Assembly (NCBI RefSeq): GCF_014857905.1
Contig: NZ_JACYXE010000006.1
Coordinates: 1-64,000, forward strand
Source: Agilicoccus flavus
GTDB lineage: Bacteria > Actinomycetota > Actinomycetes > Actinomycetales > Dermatophilaceae
Direction of reading: 5' to 3'
DNA length: 64,000 nucleotides
The position numbers and the translations under genes were made by a program. Position 1 is the first letter of the stretch; every line of letters starts with the position of its first letter. The notes beneath the pieces were generated by a model that worked only from the letters and a program-made list of their open reading frames with translations, ran no database searches and was not told where the DNA came from. Shown in pieces: positions 48,998 through 58,571 of the stretch.

Positions 48998-49801
48998 TCA
49001 ACGCGCCTGGTCGCCGAGGTCCGCCTCGATGGCGTCGGCGGTGGCGCGCAGCGCGGCCAGGTGGCCCAGCAGGTCCTCCGCGCTCGACGAGATCGTGTCG
49101 GAGCTGACGTTCGCGGCGGCGACGACCGTGCCGGCGGGGTCGCGGATCGGGACCGCCAGCGACCGCAGGCCCAGCTCGAGCTCCCCCTCGACGAGGGCGT
49201 GCCCGTCGGCCCGCACGGCGCGGAGCGTCTCGCGCAGCCGTCCCGGGTCGGTCTGGGTGTGCGCGGTCAGCGGGGACAGCTCGACCCGCGCCAGGTAGGC
49301 CTCGATCTCGGCGTCGGGCAGCCCGGCCAGCAGCACCCGGCCCATCGACGTCGCGTACGCCGGGAAGCGGGTGCCCACCCGGATGGAGACGGCCATGATG
49401 CGGCTCGTCGCGCGCCGGGCGACGTAGACGATCTCGTCGCCGTCGAGCACGGCGACCGACGTCGACTCGCCGATCGCCACCGACAGCGCCTGCAGGTGCG
49501 GCTGCGCCACGTCGGGCAGGGACTGGCTCGCGAGGTAGGCGAAGCCGATCCGCATGACCCGCGGCGTGAGGAAGAACTCCCGGCCGTCGGTGCGCACGTA
49601 TCCGAGGGCCTCGAGGGTGAGCAGGAACCGCCGGGCCGCGGCCCGCGACAGGTCCGTGCGTCGGGCCACGTCGCTGAGCGTCATGCGCGGGTGGTCGCCG
49701 TCAAAGGCGCGCAGGACCGCGAGGCCCCGGGCGAGGGACTGCACGTAGCCCTCGCCCGGGGCCTCGCGGTCGCCGGCGTCGGCCCCCGCCCGCGTGGTCA
49801 T
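48998..49801 (-). CDS. pcaR: IclR-family regulator of protocatechuate degradation (PcaR type)
   Basis: A 267-residue regulator. The N-terminal winged helix (about 18-80) reads VQSLARGLAVLRAF ... MTLSDVARRTDLSRAAARRFLLTLEALGYV, characteristic of the PcaR/PobR branch of IclR. The effector domain (about 95-260) includes TSVAVLDGDEIVYVARR and FPAYATSMGRVLLAGL. It is the last gene of the pca operon and overlaps pcaJ by ATGA. It probably senses a pathway intermediate such as 3-oxoadipate; activator or repressor action is not visible from sequence. Confidence 0.85.
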   Translation of the reverse strand: MTTRAGADAGDREAPGEGYVQSLARGLAVLRAFDGDHPRMTLSDVARRTDLSRAAARRFLLTLEALGYVRTDGREFFLTPRVMRIGFAYLASQSLPDVAQPHLQALSVAIGESTSVAVLDGDEIVYVARRATSRIMAVSIRVGTRFPAYATSMGRVLLAGLPDAEIEAYLARVELSPLTAHTQTDPGRLRETLRAVRADGHALVEGELELGLRSLAVPIRDPAGTVVAAANVSSDTISSSAEDLLGHLAALRATADAIEADLGDQAR

Positions 49802-50448
49802 GTCGGACGCAGCTCCAGCCCCATGCGCTCCGACAGTTCGTCGATGCTCGGGCCGTGTGTCTCCCGCACCGACAGCCCGGTCTCGGGGTCCACGAGGAAG
49901 ACGGCCTCCGGGGTGTAGACGCGGCTCACGCAGGTCACCCCGGTGGCGGGGTAGGTCAGGTCGGTGACAATCTTCGGCGTGCCGTCCTTGCCGAACAGCG
50001 TCATCATCACCCACGTCTGACGGGCCCCGATGGCGAGATCCATCGCGCCGCCCACGGCCGGGATGGCGTCGGGCGCGCCGGTCGACCAGTTGGCGAGGTC
50101 GCCGCGCACCGACACCTGGAAGGCGCCGAGGACGCACACGTCGAGGTGACCGCCGCGCATCATCGCGAAGCTGTCGGCGTGGTGGAAGTAGGCGGCGCCG
50201 GGGTTCTCGACGACCGGGATCTTCCCGGCGTTGATGAGATCCGGGTCGATCTCGTCGCCGACCGCGGCGCGCCCCATCCCGAGCATCCCGTTCTCGGTGT
50301 GGAGGGTGACGTGCTGCTCGGGGGTGAGGTGGTCGGCGACCAGGGTCGGCTGGCCGATGCCGAGGTTGACGAAGGAGCCGGTCTCGATGTCGCCCGCGAC
50401 GAGGGCGGCGAGGTCCGCCTTGGCCAGGGGGGTGTCGGTGGAGTTCAT
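49798..50448 (-). CDS. pcaJ: 3-oxoadipate CoA-transferase, beta subunit
   Basis: A 216-residue subunit that with PcaI activates 3-oxoadipate to its CoA ester using succinyl-CoA. The catalytic Glu is in HTENGMLGMG; FVNLGIGQPTLVADHL and GGAMDLAIGARQTWVMM are family motifs. I chose ATG 50448 because AAGGAG lies 8 bp upstream; a GTG at 50466 overlapping the pcaI stop is possible. It lies directly after pcaI and overlaps pcaR. Confidence 0.93.
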   Translation of the reverse strand: MNSTDTPLAKADLAALVAGDIETGSFVNLGIGQPTLVADHLTPEQHVTLHTENGMLGMGRAAVGDEIDPDLINAGKIPVVENPGAAYFHHADSFAMMRGGHLDVCVLGAFQVSVRGDLANWSTGAPDAIPAVGGAMDLAIGARQTWVMMTLFGKDGTPKIVTDLTYPATGVTCVSRVYTPEAVFLVDPETGLSVRETHGPSIDELSERMGLELRPT

Positions 50449-50462
50449 CGGTGCGGTCTCCT

Positions 50463-51146
50463 TCACGCGCTCACGGGAGCGGACGGGTGGGGGATCTCGA
50501 CGACGGTGTCGACGTAGATGCCGGGGGTGACGATGACCTCGGGGTCGAGGCCGCCGACGTCGACGACGTTGCTGACCTGCACGATGGCGTGCTCGGCGGC
50601 CGCGGCCATGACGGGGCCGAAGTTGCGCGCGGTCTTGCGGTAGACGAGGTTGCCGAGCCGGTCGGCGGTGAGCGCCTTGACGAGGGCCACGTCGGCGCGG
50701 ATCGGCGACTCGAACACCTGGCCCCGGCCGTCGATGACGCGCGTCTCCTTGCCCTCCGCGAGCGGCGTGCCGTACCCGGTGGGGGTGAAAAAGCCGCCGA
50801 TGCCGGCGCCGCCGGCGCGGATGCGCTCGGCGAGCGTGCCCTGGGGGACGAGCTCGAGCTGCACCTTGCCGGCCCGGTAGGCGGCGTCGAAGATCTGGCT
50901 GTCGCTCTGCCGCGGGAAGCTGCAGATCATCTTCGCGACCCGGCCGGCCCCGATGAGGGCGGCGAGGCCGACCTCGCCGTTGCCGGCGTTGTTGTTGACG
51001 ACGGTGAGGCCGGTCGAGCCCTGCTCGAGGAGGGCCTCGATGAGCTCGACGGGCTGGCCGGCCGCGCCGAAGCCGCCGATGAGGACGGTCGCGCCGTCCT
51101 TCACGTCGGCGACGGCCTGCGCGGCGGAGTCGGTGAAGCGGGCCAT
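50463..51146 (-). CDS. pcaI: 3-oxoadipate CoA-transferase, alpha subunit
   Basis: A 227-residue partner of PcaJ. The oxyanion/CoA loop is LIGGFGAAGQPVELIEALLE and the tail region reads FGPVMAAAAEHAIVQVSNVVD. KTARNFGPVMA is typical of the subunit. The ATG overlaps the pcaF stop by one base (TGATG). Confidence 0.93.
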   Translation of the reverse strand: MARFTDSAAQAVADVKDGATVLIGGFGAAGQPVELIEALLEQGSTGLTVVNNNAGNGEVGLAALIGAGRVAKMICSFPRQSDSQIFDAAYRAGKVQLELVPQGTLAERIRAGGAGIGGFFTPTGYGTPLAEGKETRVIDGRGQVFESPIRADVALVKALTADRLGNLVYRKTARNFGPVMAAAAEHAIVQVSNVVDVGGLDPEVIVTPGIYVDTVVEIPHPSAPVSA

Positions 51147-52363
51147 CAGCGGTCGCTCCCTTCGGTGGTGGTGACGTTCTCGAGGACGACGGCGAGGCCC
51201 TGGCCCACGCCGATGCAGATGGCGGCGACGCCGTACCGGCCGCCCTCGGCGACGAGGCGCCGGGCGAGGGTGCCGAGGATGCGGCCGCCGGAGGCGCCGA
51301 GCGGGTGGCCGATGGCGATGGCCCCGCCCCACGCGTTGACGATCTGCGGGTCGACGTCCCACGCGTCGAGGCACGCGAGCGACTGCGCGGCGAACGCCTC
51401 GTTGAGTTCGACGGCGTCGACGTCGGACCACGAGAGGCCCGCCCGGCGCAGGGCGAGGTTCGCCGCCTCGACGGGGGCGTGGCCGAAGTACTGGGGCTCG
51501 TTCGCGGCGGCGCCGCGGCCCGCCACCCGGGCGAGCGGCTCCCGGCCGAGCAGACCGGACGCCTTCTCGCTGCCGAGCCACAGGGCGGACGCGCCGTCGG
51601 ACAGCGGCGAGGCGTTCCCGGCCGTCACGGTGCCGTCGGTCTTGCGGAAGACGGTCTTGAGCGCGCCGAGCGTCTCGGGCGTGGACTCGGGGCGGATGCC
51701 CTCGTCCCGGACGAGCGGCTCGCCCTCGCGCGGCGCCGGCCCGGCGACGACGAGGTCGTCGTAACGCCCGGCGTCCCACGCGGCGGCGGCGAGGTGGTGG
51801 CTGCGGGCGGCGAACTCGTCCTGCCGCTCCCGGTCGATGCCGTACTTCTCGCGGAGCTGTTCGGTGGCCTCGCCGAGCGACACGGTCCACTCCGCGGGCA
51901 TGTCCGGGTTGACCAGGCGCCACCCGAGCGCGGTGTTCACGGCGGTGAGATCGCCCGCGGGGTAGGCCCGTTCGGTCTTGGGCAGCACCCAGGGCGCGCG
52001 GCTCATCGACTCGACGCCGCCGACGAGGACGAGGTCGGCCTCGCCCGTGTCGATCTGTCGCGACGACGCGATGGCCGCGTCGAGGCTCGACCCGCACAAC
52101 CGGTTGATCGTCGAGCCGGGGACGGTCACGGGCAGGCCGGCGAGCAGCGTCACCATCCGGGCGACGTTGCGGTTCTCCTCGCCGGCGCCGTTGGCGTTGC
52201 CGAAGCACACCTCGTCGATGCGCTCGGGGTCGAGGTCGGGGGTGCGCTCGAGCAGGGTGCGCACCACGTGGGCGCCGAGGTCGTCGGGCCGGATGCCGGC
52301 GAGCGCGCCGCCGTACCGTCCGAACGGGGTCCGGATCGCGTCGTAGAGGAAGGTCTGCGTCAT
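51146..52363 (-). CDS. pcaF: 3-oxoadipyl-CoA thiolase
   Basis: A 405-residue thiolase that cleaves 3-oxoadipyl-CoA to succinyl-CoA and acetyl-CoA. The nucleophilic Cys is in TINRLCGSSLDAA, the second catalytic region is NAWGGAIAIGHPLGASGGRI, and the C-terminal Cys is in AICIGVGQGLAVVLE. The NEAFAAQSLA motif is present. The beginning (FLYDAIRTPFGRYGGAL) is typical of PcaF. The usual GGGQG is GVGQG here, a mild change. The start overlaps pcaDC by ATGA. Confidence 0.95.
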   Translation of the reverse strand: MTQTFLYDAIRTPFGRYGGALAGIRPDDLGAHVVRTLLERTPDLDPERIDEVCFGNANGAGEENRNVARMVTLLAGLPVTVPGSTINRLCGSSLDAAIASSRQIDTGEADLVLVGGVESMSRAPWVLPKTERAYPAGDLTAVNTALGWRLVNPDMPAEWTVSLGEATEQLREKYGIDRERQDEFAARSHHLAAAAWDAGRYDDLVVAGPAPREGEPLVRDEGIRPESTPETLGALKTVFRKTDGTVTAGNASPLSDGASALWLGSEKASGLLGREPLARVAGRGAAANEPQYFGHAPVEAANLALRRAGLSWSDVDAVELNEAFAAQSLACLDAWDVDPQIVNAWGGAIAIGHPLGASGGRILGTLARRLVAEGGRYGVAAICIGVGQGLAVVLENVTTTEGSDR

Positions 52364-53670
52364 GGTCGGTCTCCTGGTCGCGCCTGGGTCGGTGGCGTCG
52401 GGGTGGTCTGCGGCTGGTTCGGCTCGGGCGTCTCGGCGTCGAGCTGGGCGAGGGTCTCCTGCGCGATGCGGAACGCGGAGTTGGCGGAGGGGACGGAGCA
52501 GTAGATCGCGCTCTGCAGGAGCACCTCGCGGAGCTGGTCGCGCGTCATGCCGTTGCGCATCGCGGCGCGCACGTGCATGGCGAGCTCGTCGTGGTGGCCG
52601 CCGCCGATCAGGGCCGTCAGCGTGATCGCGCTGCGGGTGACGCGGTCGAGGCCCGGCCGGGTCCAGATCGTCCCCCACGCGTAGCGGGTGATGAGGTCCT
52701 GGAACTCCGCAGTGAAGTCGTCGATCTTCGCGTTGGCGCGGTCGACGTGCGCGTCGCCGAGCACCTCCCGCCGCACCGCCATCCCGGCCTCGTGGATCTG
52801 CGCGCGGGTATCGGGTTCGGACCCGTCCGCCGGGGTGGGCTCGGCCGCCTGCCCGTGCCACCCCTGCGGCAGGGCGGTGACGAAGCGCAGCAGGGCGTCG
52901 GCGGTGGCAGCCGGGTCCTCGCTCGGGGCGAGGTGGGCGACACCGGGCAGCGCGATCGCCCGCCCGGCGGCGACGCCGTCCGCGACGGCGCGGCCGAGCT
53001 CCGGCGGCGCCACCTGGTCGGCCTCGCCGTTGATGGTCAGCAGGGGGTCGGTGATCCGCCCGAGGTCGGCGCGGACGTCGTAGGAGGCCAGGGCCTCGCA
53101 CGTGGCGGCGTAGCCCTCGTCGTCGGCGTCGACGAGCGAGTCGAGCAGCGCGGTCGCGAGCTCCGGGTGGGCGTCGGCCCAGCCCGGGGCGAACCACCGC
53201 CCGCGGCTGCCCTCGACCATCGAGGCCGTTCCGTCGGCGCGCACGGCCGCGGCGCGCTCGCGCCACCCGTCGGGCGTGCCGAGCGCGGCGCCGGAGCAGA
53301 CGACGACGATGCCGTCGGCCGCGCCGGGGTGGTTCACGCCGACCTCGAGGCCCGTCGCTCCGCCGACGGACACGCCCGCGTAGGCCACCGTGACGTCCGC
53401 CGGTCGGTCGTCGCGCAGCTTGCGCAGGACGTCGGCGACGCCCGCGGCGAGGTCGGCGACGGTGAACGGCCCGTCGGGGGCGGGGGAGTCGCCGTGGCCG
53501 GGCAGGTCCCAGCCGATCACCTCGACCCGCCCGTCGAGGAGCGCGGCGGTGGGGGCCCACAGCGTCTCGACCGAGGTGCCGAGGGACGGCCCGACGAGCA
53601 GGAGGGGCGCGGGCGTCGCGTCGGGGAGGGGGGAGGTCAGCCGCACGAGGCTGAGGCGGGGGGATGTCAT
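52360..53670 (-). CDS. pcaL: Fused 3-oxoadipate enol-lactonase / 4-carboxymuconolactone decarboxylase
   Basis: A 436-residue fusion. Residues about 1-255 form an alpha/beta-hydrolase (PcaD): the oxyanion region LLLVGPSLGTS, nucleophile elbow AGVSVGG, Asp in TINGEADQVAPP and His in GVAHLAPSEDP. Residues about 295-415 form the decarboxylase (PcaC), with RREVLGDAHVDRA, a central RYAWGTIWTRPGLDR and the motif MTRDQLREVLLQSAIYCSVPSA. The fusion catalyses two consecutive steps to 3-oxoadipate and is common in actinobacteria. It overlaps pcaB and pcaF. Confidence 0.95.
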   Translation of the reverse strand: MTSPRLSLVRLTSPLPDATPAPLLLVGPSLGTSVETLWAPTAALLDGRVEVIGWDLPGHGDSPAPDGPFTVADLAAGVADVLRKLRDDRPADVTVAYAGVSVGGATGLEVGVNHPGAADGIVVVCSGAALGTPDGWRERAAAVRADGTASMVEGSRGRWFAPGWADAHPELATALLDSLVDADDEGYAATCEALASYDVRADLGRITDPLLTINGEADQVAPPELGRAVADGVAAGRAIALPGVAHLAPSEDPAATADALLRFVTALPQGWHGQAAEPTPADGSEPDTRAQIHEAGMAVRREVLGDAHVDRANAKIDDFTAEFQDLITRYAWGTIWTRPGLDRVTRSAITLTALIGGGHHDELAMHVRAAMRNGMTRDQLREVLLQSAIYCSVPSANSAFRIAQETLAQLDAETPEPNQPQTTPTPPTQARPGDRP

Positions 53671-55193
53671 CGGTCCTCCGGGAGGTCGGTGGTGTGGGTC
53701 GCGTCGGCGGGGAAGCGGGCCCGGTGGGCCGCGACGGCGACGCGCACCTGCCGGGGGGCGTCGCCGACGTAGCCGGCGGGGTCGAGGAGGTCGTCGAGGT
53801 CGGCGTCGGGCAGGACCGCCTCGTCGAGCAGGCCGCGCAGGGCCCGCCGGAGCACGGCGGTCGCCTCGGCGGCGTCGGTCCCCACCCCCTGGGCGAGGGC
53901 GTCGTCGACGCACGCCCGCAGGGCGGCGACGTCGTCGACGAGGGGTTTCAGCACGAGGACGATCCGCTCGCTGAGCACGGCCGGGACGGACAGGTCGAGG
54001 TTGGCGCGCCCGGCGGCCGGGTCGACCGAGAGGCCGGCGCCCAGCTCCTCGGCGACGCGCGCGGCCCCGGCGAGCAGGCGCAGGAGCTCGCGCACCGCCG
54101 CCCACTCGGCGTGCCAGGCGCCGGTGGGCCGCTCGTCGTCGGCGTCGCCGCCGGCGGCGAAGAGGGTGGCGACGTGCCCCGGCGCGGCGATCGCGGCGCT
54201 CCGCAGAAGCACGGAGAGCACGGGGTTGCGCTTATGGGGCATGGCCGACGAGCCGCCGCGCCCGGGCGCCGTCGGCTCGGCGAGCTCGCCGATCTCCCGG
54301 CGCGATCCGGTGACGACGTCGCCGCCGAACGTGCCCGCCGCCGCGAGCACCCCGCCGATCGCCGCGCCCAGGCGCCAGATCGGCCGACGGGACGTGTGCC
54401 AGCCGGGCGCGGTGCTCAGGCCCAGCCGGTCGGCGAGCGCGGCGCGCAGGTCGTCGGCGTCGAGGGGGTCGCCGGGGCCGTCGGTCGCCTCCGATCCGGC
54501 GAGCGAGCGCCGGGTGAGCAGCGCGGCGGACGTGCCCGCCGCGCCGGCCCACTGCACGGGCAGCTCGCCGCGGACCTGCGCGAGGTCGGCGCTCGCCGCC
54601 GACAGCGACTCGAGCCAGGCGGCGGCGCGGGCGCCGAACGTCGTCGGCAACGCGTGCTGGCCCAGGGAGCGGGCCACGCACACGTCGTCGGCGTGGCGTG
54701 CGGCGAGCGCGGCGAGCCCGTCGCACGCGGAGACCAGCCGCGGGATCGCCTCGTCGATCGTGCGCGCGGCGAGCATCGCCAGGGCCGTGTCGACGATGTC
54801 CTGGCTCGTCGCGCCGAGATGGACCGCGGCCGCCGCCGCGGGGTGACCGTCCTCGCGCAGGGCCGCCCGCAGGTCGCCGAGCAGGGGGATGAGCGCGTTC
54901 CCCCCGAGCGCCGTCCGGTCCGCCACGCCGGCGAGGTCGTACCGGTCCACGGACCAGGCGGACGACCGGTGGTCGGCCCCCGACCCGAGACGGGAGGCCG
55001 CGCGGGCGTCGGCCGGGGCCAACCCGGCGTCGACGCACACGTCCAGCCAGGCGCGTTCGACGTCGAGCAGCGCCTGCGCGACGGCGGCGTCGTCGAGCCC
55101 GGCCCCGGCCGCCCCCGCCCGGACGGGCGCGAGCAGGCCGAGGTCGAGGCCGGCCCCGGCGGGGGCCGACCGGGCGGCGTCGGCGGAGGTCAC
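53667..55193 (-). CDS. pcaB: 3-carboxy-cis,cis-muconate cycloisomerase
   Basis: A 508-residue member of the fumarase/aspartase superfamily that lactonises 3-carboxymuconate. The signature GRGGSSAMPHKRNPV is intact, as are GATSQDIVDTALAM and the acid/base region ARSLGQHALPTTFG. The protein is somewhat longer than typical (about 450) because of an Ala-rich N-terminus and a C-terminal extension. The stop overlaps pcaDC; the start is 8 bp from the pcaG stop. Confidence 0.93.
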   Translation of the reverse strand: MTSADAARSAPAGAGLDLGLLAPVRAGAAGAGLDDAAVAQALLDVERAWLDVCVDAGLAPADARAASRLGSGADHRSSAWSVDRYDLAGVADRTALGGNALIPLLGDLRAALREDGHPAAAAAVHLGATSQDIVDTALAMLAARTIDEAIPRLVSACDGLAALAARHADDVCVARSLGQHALPTTFGARAAAWLESLSAASADLAQVRGELPVQWAGAAGTSAALLTRRSLAGSEATDGPGDPLDADDLRAALADRLGLSTAPGWHTSRRPIWRLGAAIGGVLAAAGTFGGDVVTGSRREIGELAEPTAPGRGGSSAMPHKRNPVLSVLLRSAAIAAPGHVATLFAAGGDADDERPTGAWHAEWAAVRELLRLLAGAARVAEELGAGLSVDPAAGRANLDLSVPAVLSERIVLVLKPLVDDVAALRACVDDALAQGVGTDAAEATAVLRRALRGLLDEAVLPDADLDDLLDPAGYVGDAPRQVRVAVAAHRARFPADATHTTDLPEDR

Positions 55194-55201
55194 AGGGCGC
55201 C

Positions 55202-55780
55202 TCAGCGCTCCTCGACGTCGAGGAACACGGTCTCGCCCTCGCCCTGCAGGCGGATGTCGAAGCTCAGTCCGCCCTGGCCGTCGCGGGTCGCGAGGAGGGT
55301 GGCGCGCTCGGCCTCGGGCAGCGACGCGAGCAGCCGGTCGTGGGCGAGGGCGCCCTCGGGCTGGTCGGCCTCCGGCAGGTAGACCCGCGTGTGCAGCTTG
55401 TCGAGCAGGCCGCGGGCGAAGACGCAGACGTGGATGAAGCGGGCGCCGCCCTCGCGCGTGGGGCCCGGCTCGACCGTCGTGAACGTGTAGCGGCCCACGT
55501 TGTCGACCGCGGCCCGGCCGAACCCGGTGAACGTCCAGCCGTCGCGCACGAGGGACCCCGTCTCGGTGGAGACGTTGCCGTCCTCGTCGGCCTGCCAGAT
55601 CTCGAGCAGCGCGTCGGGGACGGGGTCGCCGTGGCCGTCGAGGACGGTCCCGTAGAGCCGCACCGCGCCGGGGTGGGCCTGGTCGACGAGCTGTCCGCCG
55701 CGCTCGTACGGCAGCGCGAAGCCGAAGAACGGGCCGACGGTCTGGCCCGGGGTCGGCGTGAGGTCGGGCGTCGCGGTCAT
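55202..55780 (-). CDS. pcaG: Protocatechuate 3,4-dioxygenase alpha subunit
   Basis: A 192-residue subunit of the iron-dependent ring-cleaving enzyme. Family features are TPGQTVGPFFGFALPYERG, LLEIWQADEDG and RVYLPEADQPE. As in other alpha subunits, the iron-binding Tyr/His set is not complete and resides on PcaH. The start overlaps the pcaH stop as ATGA. Confidence 0.94.
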   Translation of the reverse strand: MTATPDLTPTPGQTVGPFFGFALPYERGGQLVDQAHPGAVRLYGTVLDGHGDPVPDALLEIWQADEDGNVSTETGSLVRDGWTFTGFGRAAVDNVGRYTFTTVEPGPTREGGARFIHVCVFARGLLDKLHTRVYLPEADQPEGALAHDRLLASLPEAERATLLATRDGQGGLSFDIRLQGEGETVFLDVEER

Positions 55781-56628
55781 CGGTGGTCTCCGTTCTCGTG
55801 GTCGTCGTCGTGGTCCGCGCCGAGGTCGTTCTCGAAGAGCGTGCGCCCGCGGCCGGAGAGCACGATGTCCCAGCGGTAGCCCGTGCACCACTCGTGCCGG
55901 GTGACGTCGTGGTCGTAGGTGGCCACCAGCCGGCGCCGGGCGTCCTCGTCGACGATCGCCTGGTAGATCGGGTCGAGGGGGAAGAGCGGGTCGCCCGGGA
56001 AGTACATCTGCGTGACGAGCCGCTGGGTGAACGCGGTCCCGAACAGCGAGAAGTGGATGTGCGCGGGCCGCCACGCGTTGTGGTGGTTCTTCCAGGGGTA
56101 GGGCCCGGGGCGGATCGTCGTGAACGAGTAGTTCCCGTCGGCGTCCGTGAGGCAGCGCCCCACCCCGCTGAAGTTCGGGTCCAACGGCGCCGGGTGCTGA
56201 TCGCGCTTGTGCACGTACCGGCCCGAGGCGTTGGCCTGCCAGATCTCGACGAGCTGGCCCGCCAGCGGCCGGCCGGACCCGTCGACGACGCGGCCGGTGA
56301 CGATCATCCGCTCGCCGATCGGCTCGCCGCCGTGCTGGATGGTCAGGTCGGCCTCGAGCGGGTGGACGTCGCGGGTGCCGAACGCGGGCGACGTCAGCTC
56401 GATCGTCTCGGGGTCGGCGTGGCGCAGGTCCTTCGTCGGGTGCCGCAGCACGCTGCTGCGGTAGGGGGCGAAGTCGATGCGCGGCTTGTCCTCCACGCGC
56501 GCCCCGGCCGCGACGCCCTCGCGGTAGGCGCGGTGCAGGGCCTCGATCTGGGCCGTCATCTCGTTCTGCGTGCTCGTTGCCGAGTCCGAGGACGTGACGA
56601 CGTGCGCGTGGTCGAAGGATTCCTCCAC
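55777..56628 (-). CDS. pcaH: Protocatechuate 3,4-dioxygenase beta subunit
   Basis: A 283-residue catalytic subunit. Iron ligands are recognisable as Tyr in [10 protein letters not shown], Tyr in [18 protein letters not shown] and the His pair in [46 protein letters not shown]-like landmarks occur as [13 protein letters not shown] and [9 protein letters not shown]. GTG 56628 follows AAAGGAACCGAC; an ATG at 56559 would give 260 residues, closer to the usual length. It starts 31 bp after the dehydratase gene. Confidence 0.94.
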   Translation of the reverse strand: [283 protein letters not shown]

Positions 56629-56659
56629 GTCGGTTCCTTTCTCGTGTTCCGGTCGCGGG

Positions 56660-58561
56660 TCAGCCGGGCGGGGTGGGCGACGCGGTCGGGGGGCCGGCGT
56701 CGTGATCGGGTCGGACGAACAGCGCGTGCTGCGTCGCGAGGCGGACGGGAGCGTTGGGGGCGCCGTACCCGTCGTAGCCGCCGAGCCGCTGGAGGACCTC
56801 CACGAAGACGCGCCCGTGCGTCCGGGTGAAGACGTGCAGGAACTCGCCGTCGCCGTCGCGGTCGTAGAGCAGGTCGAGCTCGGCGAGCGTGGCGAGGGTG
56901 TCGGCGGGCAGGTCGAACCGCGCGGCGAGGTCGTCGTAGTAGTTGGCGGGGATCGGCAGGAAGTCCAGCCCGCGTTCCCGGGCGGCGCGCGCGAACGCGA
57001 CGAGGTCGTCGACCCGCACCGCGAGGTGCTGCGCCCGGTGCGGACCGTCGTCGGGGGCCGTCGGCGGGGCGAGGTTGAGCGGGATGCGCACGGCCCCGTC
57101 CTTGGTGCGCATGACCTGGCTGCGCACGAGCCCCAGGGGGCCGGCGACGTCGTGGCTCGGCAGCGGGTCGAGCGAGAGCGCGCTCGCGAAGAACAGGACC
57201 GCCTCGTCGAAGTGCTGCCACGGCTGCGCGAGGTTGACGTGGTCGATGACGCCGTCGGTCTCGGCGGCCGCGTCGGTCTCGGCAGCCCCGTCGGCCTCGG
57301 TCGCGGAGGCGGGGCCGAACTCGGGGATCCAGGCCGCGGATTCGGAGCAGAAGAACACCTCGGTGCCGTCGGGGGCGACGACCCCGCGCAGGAGGTGCTC
57401 GTCGGAGCCGGTCCGACGCGGCACCGCGACCGAGCCCAGCTCGCCCGCGCGCCCGGCGGCGTCGGCGGGGGAGTCGACGAGGAAGCCGACGCCCGCGAGG
57501 TGGGCGGGCGCGTCCGGGGCCGCGTCGCCCGTGTTGACGCAGATGCGGGCGTCGCCCAGACGCCACAGGTGGACGTCCTTGGTCCGGTGGCGGCCGACGT
57601 TGGTGAACCCGAGCCTGGTGAGCAGGGCGTCGATCCCGGTGGAGTCGGCGACGCGGATCTCGACGAAGTCGAAGCCGGTCGGGTCCTCCACGGCGGGCAG
57701 CTCGGCGTACCCGGCGGGCACGGCGGCGGCCGCGCCGTCGCGGGCGAGCCGGGCGACGGTGCGCTCCTCGAGCCAGCGCAGCGAGCGGCGGGCGTCGATC
57801 GCCGTGCGCAGGACGTCGCTCTGGCGGAACACGTCGTTGAAGATCTCGAGGGAGATCGGGCCGTCGTAGCCGGCGGCGAGCAGGTGCTCGGTGAAGGCCG
57901 GCAGGTCCCAGGCGCCCTGACCGGGGAAGACGCGGTGGTGCCGGCTCCACGAGAGGACGTCCATCGACAGGTCGGGGGCGTCGGCGAGCTGGACGAAGAA
58001 GATCTTCTCGGACGGGATGTCCTCGATCCCGGCGGGGTCGTCGCCGCGGGAGAGGATGTGGAAGCTGTCGAGGCACGTGCCGACGCGCGGGTGGTCGGCC
58101 AGGTCGACGATGCGCATCGCGTGCCGGTAGGTGGAGACGAAGCGGCCCCACGCGAGGGCCTCGTACGCGAGGCGGACACCGTACTCCTCGCCGAGATCGC
58201 CGAGCCGGGCGAGCTGCGCCGCGCTGTGGGCGTCGTCGCCGACGCTCGCCGTACCGACGTTGCTGCAGACGAGGATCGTGTCGGCCCCGAGCCGGTTCAT
58301 CACCTCGAACTTGGCGCGCGCCCGGTGCAGGACCCGCGCGAACTCGACCTCGTCGACGCCCTCGGCGTCACGGAACGGTTGATAGAGGTCGATGCTCAGC
58401 CCGAGATCCGCACAGCGGGCGCGGATCTCCTCCGGCGAGGCGGGGCAAACGACGAGGTCGGGCTCGAAGATCTCGACCCCGTCGAAGCCCGCGGCGGCCG
58501 CGGCCTCGAGCTTCTCGGGCAGCGTGCCGGACAGGCAGACGGTCGCGATGGAGGTGCGCAT
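56660..58561 (-). CDS. qsuB: 3-dehydroshikimate dehydratase (QsuB type) with HPPD-like C-terminal domain
   Basis: A 633-residue two-domain enzyme that makes protocatechuate from 3-dehydroshikimate. Residues about 1-285 form an AP-endonuclease-like TIM barrel (MRTSIATVCLSGTLPEKLEAA ... GFDGVEIFEPD; metal ligands in YEALAWG, TCLDSFHIL and ISLEIFND). Residues about 295-625 are a VOC/4-hydroxyphenylpyruvate-dioxygenase-like half (GFDFVEIRVAD ... HLAVRVDDLVAFA ... VFVEVLQRLGGYDGYGA). This layout matches QsuB/AsbF-related fusions of actinobacteria and pseudomonads. A short Ala/Glu/Asp repeat links the VOC modules. It sits between the shikimate dehydrogenase gene and pcaH. Confidence 0.92.
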   Translation of the reverse strand: MRTSIATVCLSGTLPEKLEAAAAAGFDGVEIFEPDLVVCPASPEEIRARCADLGLSIDLYQPFRDAEGVDEVEFARVLHRARAKFEVMNRLGADTILVCSNVGTASVGDDAHSAAQLARLGDLGEEYGVRLAYEALAWGRFVSTYRHAMRIVDLADHPRVGTCLDSFHILSRGDDPAGIEDIPSEKIFFVQLADAPDLSMDVLSWSRHHRVFPGQGAWDLPAFTEHLLAAGYDGPISLEIFNDVFRQSDVLRTAIDARRSLRWLEERTVARLARDGAAAAVPAGYAELPAVEDPTGFDFVEIRVADSTGIDALLTRLGFTNVGRHRTKDVHLWRLGDARICVNTGDAAPDAPAHLAGVGFLVDSPADAAGRAGELGSVAVPRRTGSDEHLLRGVVAPDGTEVFFCSESAAWIPEFGPASATEADGAAETDAAAETDGVIDHVNLAQPWQHFDEAVLFFASALSLDPLPSHDVAGPLGLVRSQVMRTKDGAVRIPLNLAPPTAPDDGPHRAQHLAVRVDDLVAFARAARERGLDFLPIPANYYDDLAARFDLPADTLATLAELDLLYDRDGDGEFLHVFTRTHGRVFVEVLQRLGGYDGYGAPNAPVRLATQHALFVRPDHDAGPPTASPTPPG

Positions 58562-58571
58562 GACCCGATGA